A DNA stretch of 64,000 bases from Halobacillus litoralis (GCF_020171725.1 NZ_JAIVAJ010000003.1:173692-237691), one strand, 5' to 3'; shown: positions 37,166 to 50,117, numbered from the stretch's first letter. The notes: generated by a model from the letters alone, not told the origin. Numbers and translations are program-made.

Positions 37166-38251
37166 GTGAGAAAGCTTACATCATTCGGCTTTCTGTTTGT
37201 TCTTCTGCTGCTTGCCGCTTGTTCAGATGAAGCGGGAGCGTCGCAGGAAACGGAACCTGAGCAAACAGAAACAGAAGAACCGGCTGAAACCGAACAGGAT
37301 ACGGTAGAGGTCGAAGTGGAAGAGAAGGAGCCGGAGCCTGAGGAGCCGACATTCGAGAACGTCTATCCACTCACAGGGGAACCGACGAATGACGATGTCG
37401 ACCACCGCGTGCTGTCTGTCATGGTCAACAACCATACGAAGGCGCGTCCGCAGTCCGGTCTCAGCCAGGCGGATGTCGTGTACGAAGTGCTGGCAGAAGG
37501 GCAGATCACCCGTTTTCTAGCCTTGTACCACAGTGACATCCCGGAAAAAATTGGACCCGTCCGAAGTGCGCGTCCGTACTATTTTGAGCTTGCAGGCGGC
37601 TACGATGCTCTTTATACTTATCACGGTGCTTCAACGGCCATCAACCGCCAGGTGGCAGGAAGCGGGATCGATTACTTAGACGGCGCCGCCTACGATAATA
37701 ACGGCTGGCTGTTCGAGCGCGATCCGAACCGCTACGCCCCGCACGATTCCTACTTCCTGACAGACGGAACCGGGCAAGCGGTTGAACAGCGCGGTTACGA
37801 AGCAGCGAAAGAAATCCCTGCTCTGCCGTTCGCTGAAGACGTGCAACCGGCCGGCACAGCAGCCGACCGCGTGAAGGTCACGTACTACAACCGCGAAATC
37901 GTCAGCTACGATTACGATGAGAACTCGGAGCAGTACCTTCGCTCGAGCGACGGCGAACCGACTGTCGACAGAGCGAACGATGAACGTGTCGCCCTCGATA
38001 ACGTGTTCATCGTCCGCACCGGGCACTCCGTCATCGACAATGCAGGCAGACGAGCGGTGGACCTCGAGTCCGGCGGGGAAGCTTACCTTTTACAAAAAGG
38101 AACGATTCAGGAAATTCAGTGGAAGAGCGTCGATGGACGTATTCTACCGTATAAAGATGGGCAGCCTTTGTCTTTCGTAAAGGGACAGACGTGGGTGAAC
38201 ATGATACAGGGAAGTTCGACGGTTGAAGTCATGAACGAAGGAGGTCAATAA
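37166..38251 (+). CDS. yerB: DUF3048 lipoprotein YerB
   Basis: A 361-residue lipoprotein: RKLTSFGFLFVLLLLAAC gives the lipobox LAAC (Cys about 19), then a long acidic Glu/Thr/Pro linker (about 25-60). A DUF3048 N-terminal domain (ARPQSGLSQADVVYEVLAEG) and C-terminal domain follow. I preferred GTG 37166 (AGGGAAG upstream) to a TTG 21 bases earlier because the signal peptide then begins correctly. B. subtilis YerB occupies the same place and has been linked to spore germination. Attached to the outer face of the membrane. Confidence 0.92.
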   Translation: MRKLTSFGFLFVLLLLAACSDEAGASQETEPEQTETEEPAETEQDTVEVEVEEKEPEPEEPTFENVYPLTGEPTNDDVDHRVLSVMVNNHTKARPQSGLSQADVVYEVLAEGQITRFLALYHSDIPEKIGPVRSARPYYFELAGGYDALYTYHGASTAINRQVAGSGIDYLDGAAYDNNGWLFERDPNRYAPHDSYFLTDGTGQAVEQRGYEAAKEIPALPFAEDVQPAGTAADRVKVTYYNREIVSYDYDENSEQYLRSSDGEPTVDRANDERVALDNVFIVRTGHSVIDNAGRRAVDLESGGEAYLLQKGTIQEIQWKSVDGRILPYKDGQPLSFVKGQTWVNMIQGSSTVEVMNEGGQ

Positions 38252-38252
38252 G

Positions 38253-38555
38253 ATGCAGATTGATAAATTGCGTGGAAAGACGTTGGATCAGTTGTTTGAG
38301 GCGATTCTGTCGCTGAACAATGTGGAGGAGTGCTATGAGTTCTTCGATGATCTGGCGACGATGAATGAGGTCCAGTCGCTGGCTCAACGTTTGGAAGTGG
38401 CGCGTATGCTGCGTGAAGGCTATACGTATCATAAGATCGAAACGGAAACGGGTGCCTCGACGGCGACGATTTCCCGTGTGAAGCGCTGCTTGAATTATGG
38501 GAATGATGCTTATACGCTTGCGCTTGATCGTGTGCACGAGAAGCGTGCTGAATAA
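38253..38555 (+). CDS. yerC: YerC/YecD family TrpR-related regulator
   Basis: A 100-residue all-helical protein of the TrpR-like fold. A helix-turn-helix lies near 66-90 (YHKIETETGASTATISRVKR). GGAGG stands before the ATG and one base separates it from yerB. The family is called YerC/YecD; its DNA targets are unknown. B. subtilis yerC lies at the same place. Confidence 0.93.
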   Translation: MQIDKLRGKTLDQLFEAILSLNNVEECYEFFDDLATMNEVQSLAQRLEVARMLREGYTYHKIETETGASTATISRVKRCLNYGNDAYTLALDRVHEKRAE

Positions 38556-38564
38556 GATGATGAG

Positions 38565-38592
38565 AGACCGTCCTTTAGGGGCGGTCTTTTGT
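38565..38592 (+). terminator. Terminator after yerC
   Basis: AGACCG(T)CC and GG(GG)CGGTCT form a short stem followed by TTTTG. Confidence 0.75.
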
Positions 38593-38655
38593 ATGTCTCA
38601 TAACTTCTAAAGAGGAGTAGACAAGCATACGCTAGAGGCAAAGGGGGCTTGTCTG

Positions 38656-39240
38656 ATGAAACCTCTTCTGAAAAAAGCATTGATCATCATGATGGGGAGT
38701 ACGTTGATTTCGCTTGGGATCAACTTTTTTCTTATACCTGATCACGTGCTGGACGGCGGAATGATTGGGGTTGGCCTGATTGCGAATTATGTGTGGGGGG
38801 CGAAGGTCGGGCTGACGATCATTCTGTGCAGCATTCCGATTTTTTTCGTGGCGTGGTTCCGGTATCGGCTCTATTTCTACAACAGTCTTCATGGACTTCT
38901 TATCTCTTCTTTCTTCATCGATGTCTTCCACGTGCTTCGCCCTTATCACCTGCCGCTCGACCCTGCGATGAGCTCGGTGGCGGGTGGGATGTTCGTTGGC
39001 GGAGGCATCGGACTGATGCTTCGCAACGACACGAGCACAGGCGGGACGGATCTCTTGGCACAGATGATCGCCGATCTGTCCAAGCTGAACGTCGGCTTCG
39101 TCATCTTCCTGATTGATGCGCTGATCATCGCTGTCAGTGGGTATCTTTTTTCCACTCAGACACTGCTTCTATCAACGATCGCGATTTTGAGTGTGGCGCT
39201 TGTGACAATGGTGACGACCTCTAGGACGTCGACATCGTGA
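38656..39240 (+). CDS. YitT family membrane protein, short form
   Basis: A 194-residue protein with five to six membrane helices. LISLGINFFLIPDHVLDGGMIGVGLI (about 17-42) and NDTSTGGTDLLAQMI (about 127-141) are YitT signatures. Most relatives run to about 280 residues with a cytoplasmic DUF2179 domain after the last helix. Here the frame stops right after that helix in a Ser/Thr tail, and a tandem array follows. This is either a natural short form or a truncation by the array. Confidence 0.85.
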   Translation: MKPLLKKALIIMMGSTLISLGINFFLIPDHVLDGGMIGVGLIANYVWGAKVGLTIILCSIPIFFVAWFRYRLYFYNSLHGLLISSFFIDVFHVLRPYHLPLDPAMSSVAGGMFVGGGIGLMLRNDTSTGGTDLLAQMIADLSKLNVGFVIFLIDALIIAVSGYLFSTQTLLLSTIAILSVALVTMVTTSRTSTS

Positions 39241-39281
39241 GGTGGGGAAGTTTTTTGGCGTCTTTGGGTGTAGACAGCTCG

Positions 39282-39556
39282 GAGTGTTGATGAAAAAGAA
39301 ATAAACGACGTTTTGAGACTGGGACGAGCTCGAAACGTCGATAAAATGGATATAATCGACGTTTTGGGAGTGAGGAAGGCAAGAAACGTCGATAAAACGG
39401 AAATAAACGACGTTTTGGAAGTGTAGGCGATAAGAAACGTCGATAAAAGAGATATAATCGACATTTCGAGAGTTGAGACAGCTTCAAACGTCGATAAAAA
39501 GAGATGACCGCCTTTTCGCGACAGGGATCGTTTGAACTATCGATAAAAACCCTATT
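39282..39556. repeat. Palindromic tandem array, exact 51-bp period (family C)
   Basis: The half-site AAACGTCGATAAAA recurs at 39333, 39384, 39435 and 39486, every 51 bases, with weaker units on both sides. Each unit also holds the opposite half (AATCGACGTTTTG or AAACGACGTTTTG), so AAACGTCG...CGACGTTT is an inverted repeat. The array fills the gap between the YitT and APH genes. Confidence 0.88.
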
Positions 39557-39610
39557 CACAGAAGAAAAAATTTCCTTTTTCATGGTAAACTGAAAAGGGG
39601 AGGTCATCCG

Positions 39611-40666
39611 ATGACATTGTTGACGACACAAAAGATAGAAGAACAAGAATTGATTCAAACCGCACTTCAAAACGAAGGTATCAAGGCTGATCAAGTGAAG
39701 CCGCTCGGCGAAGGGGCTTGGCATAAGGCTTATTTAATTGAAAAGGAACAGCTCGTCCTTCGCATTCCGAAGGCGATCGCCTATGACAAAAAGGTAGACT
39801 TCGATGAGCGAGAACTGCGGGCCGAGTATGAGGGGACGGAGGTCTTTTATGACCAGGCGAACCGTGCTAAGCCGGGTATCTGCCCAGGCTTTTTTCGCTA
39901 TTCGGTCACACCCGAATTAACGTACACGATTGAATCCTTTATGGGAACGACGGTCGGTCTGGCCGGTCAAAGTCTTGAGGAAGCCAGGCAGTTTGGGCGC
40001 GAGCTCGGAGAGTGTTACCGCGGACTCGAGCAACTGGATACTTCTCTAAAAGGCATTGGCTATTTGCAATATGACGAAGGTTTGCGCGGCTCCTATGAGA
40101 TGGACGCTCAGGAATTTCTGACACAGGAAACCGAGGAATACAGAGAGGAACTACATACGCTTTTCCAAAATCCCGCGATCAGAGCACAAGGCGAGGAGCT
40201 TTTAGCGACCCGCTCCATAGAGAACGAGACGATTATCCTGACCAACCAGGACACATCGCCCGAGAACATCCTTTTTACAAAAAAAGGACCGAAGATGATC
40301 GATCCGTTTCCGCTGCTTGCGACGGGGACATCTCTTGCGGCGAACCACGTCTTCAACTATACCGAGCTGTTTCCGAAGTTCTCGAACACCGAGCGCTACC
40401 GGAAAGGGAACTACTATATTCATGCGGCGAAGCTCCGAGCGAATGCGGAGGGCTTTGCGGAAGCATATGTCGATGGTTCTTTTGTGAAAAAAGAAGCGCT
40501 GCGTGTCGAAGTGTTCATCAAACTTTTGACGATGGCACACGATCATCACCAACTGCTTCAAGGTTCGATGGAGCGTGAGGACGTGATCCGGTTTGGTGCG
40601 CGGGACCAGATTGAGGCTCGGTTGGCGTACTTTCTGGAGAAGGTGAAGGAGGGCTTGAGGTGCTGA
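39611..40666 (+). CDS. Aminoglycoside phosphotransferase (APH)-fold kinase
   Basis: A 351-residue protein of the APH/choline kinase fold. Residues 30-70 have the Gly-rich loop (LGEGAWHKAYLIE) and the ATP Lys/Arg region (LVLRIPKA). The catalytic loop is NQDTSPENILF (about 214-224; the usual HxD is QD here). The metal Asp is in MIDPFPLL (about 232). Substrate could be an antibiotic, sugar or small metabolite; real resistance function is unproven. GGGGAGG precedes the ATG. It overlaps the next small gene by 7 bases. Confidence 0.82.
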   Translation: MTLLTTQKIEEQELIQTALQNEGIKADQVKPLGEGAWHKAYLIEKEQLVLRIPKAIAYDKKVDFDERELRAEYEGTEVFYDQANRAKPGICPGFFRYSVTPELTYTIESFMGTTVGLAGQSLEEARQFGRELGECYRGLEQLDTSLKGIGYLQYDEGLRGSYEMDAQEFLTQETEEYREELHTLFQNPAIRAQGEELLATRSIENETIILTNQDTSPENILFTKKGPKMIDPFPLLATGTSLAANHVFNYTELFPKFSNTERYRKGNYYIHAAKLRANAEGFAEAYVDGSFVKKEALRVEVFIKLLTMAHDHHQLLQGSMEREDVIRFGARDQIEARLAYFLEKVKEGLRC

Positions 40667-40968
40667 TTTCATACTTTTTCATCCCACTACTGGTATCGCT
40701 AGGAGTCATCATGTATTTTTCAAAAGCTTATAAAGATAAGGAGAAAAAAGATGAAGGGTTTGCTTATAACTATTTCCACCTGAGCTACCGGCGGAAATTC
40801 ATCCGTACGCTGACGAGCTCATGGATGGGCGTTCTGGCGGTTGTGATCATCTTTATCTTCTCGCCTTTTTCGACTGCGGTAAATGTGGGAATTGGAGTAT
40901 TTATTGCGATTACTTTTGTAGCGCAGGGAATCTATAATTATTACATGTGGAAGAAGGAAGAGGAGTGA
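40660..40968 (+). CDS. Small membrane protein of unknown function
   Basis: A 102-residue protein with three hydrophobic segments (about 2-20, 55-72 and 75-93) separated by a charged loop with YNYFHLSYRRKF. It overlaps the APH-fold gene and has GGAGG upstream within it, so it is co-translated. I recognise no family. Confidence 0.75.
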   Translation: MLISYFFIPLLVSLGVIMYFSKAYKDKEKKDEGFAYNYFHLSYRRKFIRTLTSSWMGVLAVVIIFIFSPFSTAVNVGIGVFIAITFVAQGIYNYYMWKKEEE

Positions 40969-41037
40969 CTTAGAAGGGGGGAGGGGCGGAGTTCGTGTTT
41001 CTTAGTTAGGAAGCAGCGAATTCCGTCTTCCTGTTCT

Positions 41038-41134
41038 TTATCGACGTTTCAAGGAATTGAGTCGCCTGAAACGTCGATAAAAAGGAAATAAACGACGTTT
41101 CGAGCGTGAGGTCGGGATGGAACGTCGATAACCC
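41038..41134. repeat. Second family C palindromic array (51-bp step)
   Basis: TATCGACGTTTC, then AAACGTCGATAAAAAGGAAATAAACGACGTTTC, then GAACGTCGATAA. The two half-sites lie at 41069 and 41120, again 51 bases apart. Same unit as 39282-39556. Confidence 0.82.
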
Positions 41135-41201
41135 CACACCCTCTCCGCCAGCATTCCTCATTAGAACTAGTTAAGATTTTGTTCTTAAATAACGTGAGCG
41201 A

Positions 41202-41375
41202 TTATGTAATGATTTTTTTCGCTATTAATGCTCCTATTAAAGAAAAAAACAAAGCAATAATCGGGAGGACTAATAGTGAACCAACATGGTTAGATACAAT
41301 ATATCCAACGGGTCCGTAAGTGAAAACGACGAAAATTGCTACATAAATAGCTTGTTTGGTATTCAACTTTAACAA
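41202..41375 (-). CDS. Small two-helix membrane protein of unknown function
   Basis: A 57-residue peptide read from TTG 41375 with AAAGGTGG about 9 bases upstream. Two hydrophobic helices (AIYVAIFVVFTYGPVGYIV and SLLVLPIIALFFSLIGALIA) are joined by SNHVG, and it ends in KKIIT. No family recognised. It is convergent with the APH-fold operon. The next stretch (41376-41655) before pcrB holds no gene I can support. Confidence 0.55.
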   Translation of the reverse strand: MLKLNTKQAIYVAIFVVFTYGPVGYIVSNHVGSLLVLPIIALFFSLIGALIAKKIIT

Positions 41376-41655
41376 TATAATTCCACCTTTCTATGGTCGC
41401 GGTATTAAGCCGCACGCCTCCTATACATCAACCCCACAAATAACTTCCCCCAGTAATAAACAACAGACCCGCGAACCTTCGATCACCCGCTCGGCTTCGC
41501 TCTTTCAACCTGAACATTCAAACAACCCCAGACTATTCCAATTTTCACACTTTTCCATCCTATCACAGAACCGTTTTTTTCACGCTCAGCCATTATTACT
41601 CCACCTAAAAGTTTGCTATAATGAGTGAATGGATAACGGGAATGGGAGGACAATC

Positions 41656-42360
41656 ATGAAGCAGTACAGCCACTGGGATCACGTTTTTAAATTGGATCCT
41701 GAAAAGCCGATTTCAGATGAATCCCTGAAAAGAATCTGCCGCTCCGGAACCGATGCGATTATCGTCGGTGGGACGGATGGGGTGACGTTTGAGAATGTGT
41801 CGGATTTGATCGATCGGATCAGACCGTACGAGCTTCCGTGTGCGCTTGAGGTATCGGACCTTGAAGCGGTGGTGCCGGAGTTCGATACGTATTTGATTCC
41901 GATGGTGCTGAACAGTCAGGACAAGCATTGGCTCTTTGACGTCCAGCATCAGGCCATCAAGGAGTATGGCGATATCATCGATTGGTCACAGACGCTGGCG
42001 GAAGGCTACTGTGTTCTCAACCCGGACGCGAAAGTTTTTCAAAAAGCGAATTGCACAGTGCCACAGGCAGAGGATGTCGTGGCCTACGCGAAAATGGCGG
42101 AACATCTGCTGAAACTCCCGTTTTTCTATGTGGAGTACAGTGGCATGTACGGCGACCCGGACCTTGTCCGCCAGGTGGCCGCCGAGCTGAACGAGACGCG
42201 CCTCATCTACGGAGGCGGCATCCAAAACGCCGCTCAGGCCGAAGAGATGAGCGCGCTCGCCGATACGATTGTTGTAGGAAATGTCATTTATGAAAATATA
42301 GAAGCTGCACTCGAAACCGTGCCCGCAGCAAAACGAAAGAAAGAGGATGGTGTACGATGA
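41656..42360 (+). CDS. pcrB: Heptaprenylglyceryl phosphate synthase
   Basis: A 234-residue TIM-barrel prenyltransferase that joins glycerol 1-phosphate to heptaprenyl diphosphate, giving an archaeal-type ether lipid precursor in Bacillales. The conserved [11 protein letters not shown] (about 157-167) and [14 protein letters not shown] (about 184-197) bind the phosphate. ATG 41656 has GGGAGGA upstream; the open frame extends further but without a ribosome site. It overlaps pcrA by 4 bases. Confidence 0.95.
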   Translation: MKQYSHWDHVFKLDPEKPISDESLKRICRSGTDAIIVGGTDGVTFENVSDLIDRIRPYELPCALEVSDLEAVVPEFDTYLIPMVLNSQDKHWLFDVQHQAIKEYGDIIDWSQTLAEGYCVLNPDAKVFQKANCTVPQAEDVVAYAKMAEHLLKLPFFYVEYSGMYGDPDLVRQVAAELNETRLIYGGGIQNAAQAEEMSALADTIVVGNVIYENIEAALETVPAAKRKKEDGVR

Positions 42361-44585
42361 CCCAAGCAATGAACGCCTTGATCGAAGGCTTGAACACGGA
42401 ACAGAAGAGCGCCGTCACCCATACAGAAGGCCCTCTCTTAATCATGGCCGGAGCGGGAAGTGGGAAGACCCGCGTCCTCACGCACCGGATTGCCTACCTG
42501 CTCAGTGAAAAAGAAGTCGGACCACGCAACGTGCTCGCGATCACCTTTACCAACAAAGCAGCCCGCGAAATGAAAGAGCGTGTCGAATCCCTCGTCGGAA
42601 ATGACGCAGAGAAGATCTGGATGTCCACCTTCCACTCGATGTGTGTCCGCATCCTTCGCCGCGACATCGACCGCATCGGTTATGACCGCAACTTCTCCAT
42701 TCTCGACTCGAGCGACCAGCTCACCGTCATCAAGCAGGTGCTGAAAGAGCTCAACCTCGACCCGAAGAAATGGGACCCGCGCGCAATGCTCGGTGCAATC
42801 AGCAATGCGAAGAACGAACTGATGACCGCCAAGGATTTTGAAAAAAAAGCAGCGAATATGCACGATGAACAGGTAGCCCAGATTTACAAGGGTTATCAGA
42901 AGCGACTGCGTAAGAACCAATCGCTCGATTTCGATGACCTGATCATGCAGACGCTCGCGCTGTTCGACCAGGTGCCAGAGGTGCTTGAATCGTATCAGCG
43001 ACGCTTCCAATATATCCACGTCGACGAGTACCAGGATACAAACCATGCGCAGTACCAGCTCGTCAAATATTTAGCGGACCGTTACCAGAACCTATGCGTC
43101 GTCGGGGACTCCGACCAGTCGATCTACGCCTGGCGCGGAGCGGATATTCAGAACATCTTGAACTTCGAGAGCGATTATCCGAACGCGAAGACGATTCTGC
43201 TTGAGCAGAACTACCGCTCGACCGAGCTGATTTTGAGCGCAGCGAACAACGTCATCGACAACAACGGTGGTCGTAAGCCGAAGCGCCTTTGGACAGACAA
43301 CGCTGGTGGAGAGAAGATTCAGTATCACAAAGCCGGCACAGAGCGCGACGAAAGCCTTTTTGTAACGGATAAAATTGAAGACCTGATCCGCCAAGGGAAG
43401 TACAGGTATCAGGACGTTGCCATTCTATACCGTACGAACGCCCAGTCCCGTACGATCGAGGAAACGTTCGTCAAAGCGGGCATCCCGTATCAGATGATCG
43501 GTGGCACGAAGTTCTACGACCGTAAAGAGATCAAGGACCTGCTTGCCTACCTTCGCTTGATTGCGAACCCGAACGACGACCTCAGTTTCCAGCGTGTCGT
43601 CAACGAACCGAAGCGCGGCGTCGGAAAAACGAGTATGGACAAGATGCAGGCGTATGCAACCGATCACGATATTTCGTTGTATGAAGCGGCGGCGGAAGTC
43701 GATTTTGTCGGCGTCAGTGCCAAAGCGGCGAAATCGATCATCTCATTCCGCAAGATGATCCAGACGTGGGCGGAACAGCAGGAGTTCCTTTCTGCGACAG
43801 ATATGGTACAGGAAGTCATCGATAAGACAGGTTACGAGGAGATGCTTCTGAACGAGAAGAGCATCGAAGCCGAGAGCCGCCTTGAGAACATCGAAGAATT
43901 CAAGTCTGTTACGAAGAACTTCGAGGAGAACGCAGAAGACAAGACGCTTGTCGCGTTCCTGACAGACCTTGCGCTTATTGCGGATATCGATTCGATGAAC
44001 GACGATCCGGATAGCGACGACTCGGTGACGCTGATGACGCTTCACTCAGCGAAGGGGCTCGAATTCCCTGTCGTCTTCCTGATCGGAATGGAAGAAAGCA
44101 TCTTCCCGCACAGCCGTGCTTTGATGGATGATGACCAGATGGAGGAAGAACGCCGCCTTGCCTACGTTGGAATTACACGTGCTGAGCGCGAGCTGTTCAT
44201 TTCTCACGCGAAGATGCGCACACTATACGGAAGAACGAATATGAACCCGATCAGCCGTTTCATCCAGGAGATTCCGGATGAGTTGGTCGAAGGCAAGGAA
44301 GAGCCGCAGGACCTGCCGTTCTTCAACCAGACGAAAGACATCGGCCAACCGATGAAGAAGGAAGCGCCGAAGCCGAAGAAGCGCGCAGCGAAGAAGCCGG
44401 ATACGACCGGCGCCGAGAAGAATACGTGGCAGCCTGGTGACAAAGCGTCTCACAAGAAGTGGGGAGAAGGTACGGTTGTCAGAGTGCAGGGCGAAGGAGA
44501 TTCGATGGAACTCGATATCGCATTCCCGGCCCCGACCGGCATCAAGCGCCTGCTAGCACGCTTTGCTCCGATTACGAAAGTGTAA
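42357..44585 (+). CDS. pcrA: ATP-dependent DNA helicase PcrA
   Basis: A 742-residue superfamily 1A helicase (3' to 5') for repair and plasmid replication. Motif [11 protein letters not shown] (about 31-40), motif [14 protein letters not shown], motif [16 protein letters not shown], motif IV LEQNYRS, motif [16 protein letters not shown] and motif VI VGITRAE are complete. The C-terminal tail (about 640-742) is basic and ends in the Tudor-like RNA polymerase-binding fold. It lies between pcrB and ligA, as in B. subtilis. Confidence 0.99.
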   Translation: MTQAMNALIEGLNTEQKSAVTHTEGPLLIMAGAGSGKTRVLTHRIAYLLSEKEVGPRNVLAITFTNKAAREMKERVESLVGNDAEKIWMSTFHSMCVRILRRDIDRIGYDRNFSILDSSDQLTVIKQVLKELNLDPKKWDPRAMLGAISNAKNELMTAKDFEKKAANMHDEQVAQIYKGYQKRLRKNQSLDFDDLIMQTLALFDQVPEVLESYQRRFQYIHVDEYQDTNHAQYQLVKYLADRYQNLCVVGDSDQSIYAWRGADIQNILNFESDYPNAKTILLEQNYRSTELILSAANNVIDNNGGRKPKRLWTDNAGGEKIQYHKAGTERDESLFVTDKIEDLIRQGKYRYQDVAILYRTNAQSRTIEETFVKAGIPYQMIGGTKFYDRKEIKDLLAYLRLIANPNDDLSFQRVVNEPKRGVGKTSMDKMQAYATDHDISLYEAAAEVDFVGVSAKAAKSIISFRKMIQTWAEQQEFLSATDMVQEVIDKTGYEEMLLNEKSIEAESRLENIEEFKSVTKNFEENAEDKTLVAFLTDLALIADIDSMNDDPDSDDSVTLMTLHSAKGLEFPVVFLIGMEESIFPHSRALMDDDQMEEERRLAYVGITRAERELFISHAKMRTLYGRTNMNPISRFIQEIPDELVEGKEEPQDLPFFNQTKDIGQPMKKEAPKPKKRAAKKPDTTGAEKNTWQPGDKASHKKWGEGTVVRVQGEGDSMELDIAFPAPTGIKRLLARFAPITKV

Positions 44586-46595
<2,010 letters not shown>

Positions 46596-46609
46596 TGAGG
46601 AGTGAAACC

Positions 46610-47755
46610 ATGAGGAAGATGCACGCCGTTTTGCTGAGTTCTTTGTTGTTTGTGAGTGCGTGTACCCCGGTTTTTGATAATCGTGATGAAGTCATTCAAG
46701 AAACGACAGACGAAACGACCAACCAGAGCGCCATCGTGCCGAACTACAGCATGAGCGAAGAGAATTACCGGATGATTCTCAAAGAAGGCAGCTCGAAAGT
46801 ATCGACCGCCCGTACTGTCACGACGAACCAGATGGGGAACCGCCTCGACATCGCCGAATTCGAGAGCGGACTGCGCCGTCATTCGAAGGAATACTTCGAC
46901 CCGGAAGACTACTACTTCCAGCCCGGACAGTTCTTGGACAGCGACACGCTGCTCGAATGGCTCTCCCGTGCTTCGGACGGCAACGAAGAGGGATTGAACC
47001 CTGAACTGAATGAAGACGAAGCGACTGAAGAACAGTTCCGTGAGAACCCGAAATACATCTCGAACATTATCGAGCAGAACTACTTAGTGAAGAAGGAAGA
47101 CAATGTCGTCGAAGTGCAAGGTGTCACCATCGGCATCTCACTTCGAAGCGTCTACAACTTCACCGCACAAGGCCGGAGCTACGAAGAGACGCACACATCC
47201 GCCGAGCTTCTGGAAAAAGGAAAGCAGTACGCAAACACGATCCTGCAGCGGCTTCGTGAGAATGAAACGTTAACAGACGTCCCGGTCGTCTTCGCCCTCT
47301 ACGAAGAGGAAGTCGCAAGCTCGAAAGTGCCAGGCAACTTCTTGAGTAAGACCTACGTCAAAGGCTCGGACATGTCCGTCAACAACTGGGAAGACGTGAA
47401 CGAAAACCACGTTCTCTTCCCGTCCAGCGAAGCTAGCCAGAACTACTTCGATGATTCCCAAATCTTCTCCGATTTCAGGACCGAAGTCTCGAGCTATTTC
47501 CCGAACTTCGTCGGTATGATCGCAGAAGGCTTTTACATCGATGACGAAATGCAGAGCGTCAGCGTCAACATCCCGATCCAGTTCCACTCGGAATCGGAAG
47601 TCGTCGGCTTCACGCAGTATGTGTACAGTCTTGTGATGGAAATGTTCCCAGAGCACTATGATGTGGAAGTGAACATTTATTCGATGGACCAGCAGGAGAG
47701 TTTGATTGTGCGTGAGGCTGGAGAAGAAGAGCCTTATGTTCATATATACAAGTAA
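46610..47755 (+). CDS. camS: CamS family sex pheromone lipoprotein (YerH)
   Basis: A 381-residue lipoprotein. The signal peptide KMHAVLLSSLLFVSAC has its lipid Cys near residue 18. Later segments match CamS, in which the processed signal peptide of some Gram-positives acts as a plasmid-transfer pheromone. I chose ATG 46610 (GAGGAG 7 bases upstream) over ATG 46595, which overlaps the ligA stop. Position after ligA equals B. subtilis yerH. The mature protein function is unknown. Confidence 0.9.
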   Translation: MRKMHAVLLSSLLFVSACTPVFDNRDEVIQETTDETTNQSAIVPNYSMSEENYRMILKEGSSKVSTARTVTTNQMGNRLDIAEFESGLRRHSKEYFDPEDYYFQPGQFLDSDTLLEWLSRASDGNEEGLNPELNEDEATEEQFRENPKYISNIIEQNYLVKKEDNVVEVQGVTIGISLRSVYNFTAQGRSYEETHTSAELLEKGKQYANTILQRLRENETLTDVPVVFALYEEEVASSKVPGNFLSKTYVKGSDMSVNNWEDVNENHVLFPSSEASQNYFDDSQIFSDFRTEVSSYFPNFVGMIAEGFYIDDEMQSVSVNIPIQFHSESEVVGFTQYVYSLVMEMFPEHYDVEVNIYSMDQQESLIVREAGEEEPYVHIYK

Positions 47756-47761
47756 TCATTG

Positions 47762-47790
47762 AAACCCTCGCCAATATGGCGGGGGTTTTC
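47762..47790 (+). terminator. Terminator of the pcrB-camS operon
   Basis: AAACCCTCGCC and GGCGGGGGTTT pair with one G-T pair, and TTTTC follows. Confidence 0.85.
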
Positions 47791-47824
47791 TTATTGAGGA
47801 GAAGGTTCTGTGAAAAGTGTGAGG

Positions 47825-48012
47825 GCAGTGGGGTGGAAAACGACTCGCTTTCCGCGGCCCAACAGGACGTTGGGTCGTTCGACGTTGCCACAGGACGTGG
47901 CGGTTTTAGTTCGAACATCCTTGTTCATTTTTGAACTCAGGCTAAAGCCTGAGTGGATCTCGCCGTGGTCCGTTTAATCCCGCAGGAGTCTCCCCGTTTT
48001 CCACCCCACTGC
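47825..48012. repeat. Covarying-arm element with internal hairpins
   Basis: Perfect 18-bp arms GCAGTGGGGTGGAAAACG (47825-47842) and CGTTTTCCACCCCACTGC (47995-48012). Inside the shared core lie four extra hairpins: CCCAAC-AGGAC-GTTGGG (47858-47874), GCCAC-AGGAC-GTGGC (47887-47901), GAACA-TCCT-TGTTC (47913-47926) and ACTCAGGC-TAAA-GCCTGAGT (47935-47954). The region up to 48421 holds no gene; a remnant of the core (CCATGGAAAGTGAATTT) lies near 48267. Confidence 0.85.
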
Positions 48013-48421
48013 GCTACATTAGTAGTTACAGAACCTCTCAGCTATGGGGGAGATGGTCGTTGAATCAATGAATTTATTCCGCTCCGCAGAGTATTACTCC
48101 CGGACTTAAATGTGGTATAAGTCATCCTTTTCTCCAAAACCTTTGCTGAAATAAGCAGAACCTCTCAATCAGACGCTGGGGGAGAGGGTTTCCTTATGCT
48201 GCATCGGGAGCGCAACCCTCCTATAGATGTGAGATCAGGGAGGGGGCGAAAGTCGGCACACGCCCATGGAAAGTGAATTTTGAATGGAGGAAATAAGCTA
48301 TAAGACTACTGAGGGATCAAATCCAAAATTCGACATCAATCTCCAAAACTGAGGAAAAGCGAGCAATGGACCGGTATGGTGGGCTGTATGAGTGAGAGAG
48401 GGCTAGAGTGGTGTATATCGG

Positions 48422-48450
48422 TTGAAGGTCGGTGTGGGGTGCGTTACACT
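48422..48450 (+). promoter_or_regulatory. Candidate sigma-A promoter of rocA-like gene
   Basis: TTGAAG, 17 bases, TACACT. Start of transcription about 48457. Confidence 0.5.
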
Positions 48451-48455
48451 AATTA

Positions 48456-48470
48456 TTGGAAACGCTTAAC
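48456..48470 (+). promoter_or_regulatory. Possible CcpA site (cre) at the transcription start
   Basis: TTGGAAACGCTTAAC matches the cre consensus in the left half and centre (TTGnAAnCGnT) and fails at the last two positions. A site at +1 would suit carbon repression of proline breakdown. Confidence 0.35.
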
Positions 48471-48510
48471 GTTTTAATTTTCTAACAATTAATTCAGGAG
48501 GTTTTAGAAC

Positions 48511-50061
<1,551 letters not shown>

Positions 50062-50077
50062 CCGTCACTTGTGAGAA

Positions 50078-50117
50078 GACTTCCCTTTCTTACATCAAGA
50101 AAGGGAAGTCTTTTTCT
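50078..50117 (+). terminator. Terminator after P5C dehydrogenase gene
   Basis: GACTTCCCTTTCTT and AAGAAAGGGAAGTC pair perfectly (14 bp), loop ACATC, followed by TTTTTCTTT. Confidence 0.93.

Noticed and set aside
39282..39556. CRISPR array
   Set aside because: The units are palindromic and degenerate, the stretch between half-sites is only partly variable, and no cas gene is near. It is a palindromic tandem repeat, not repeat-spacer DNA.
41356..41628. 90-codon plus-strand frame before pcrB
   Set aside because: It starts inside a minus-strand ribosome site region, is rich in Ser, His and Pro without motif, and no ribosome site stands before it.
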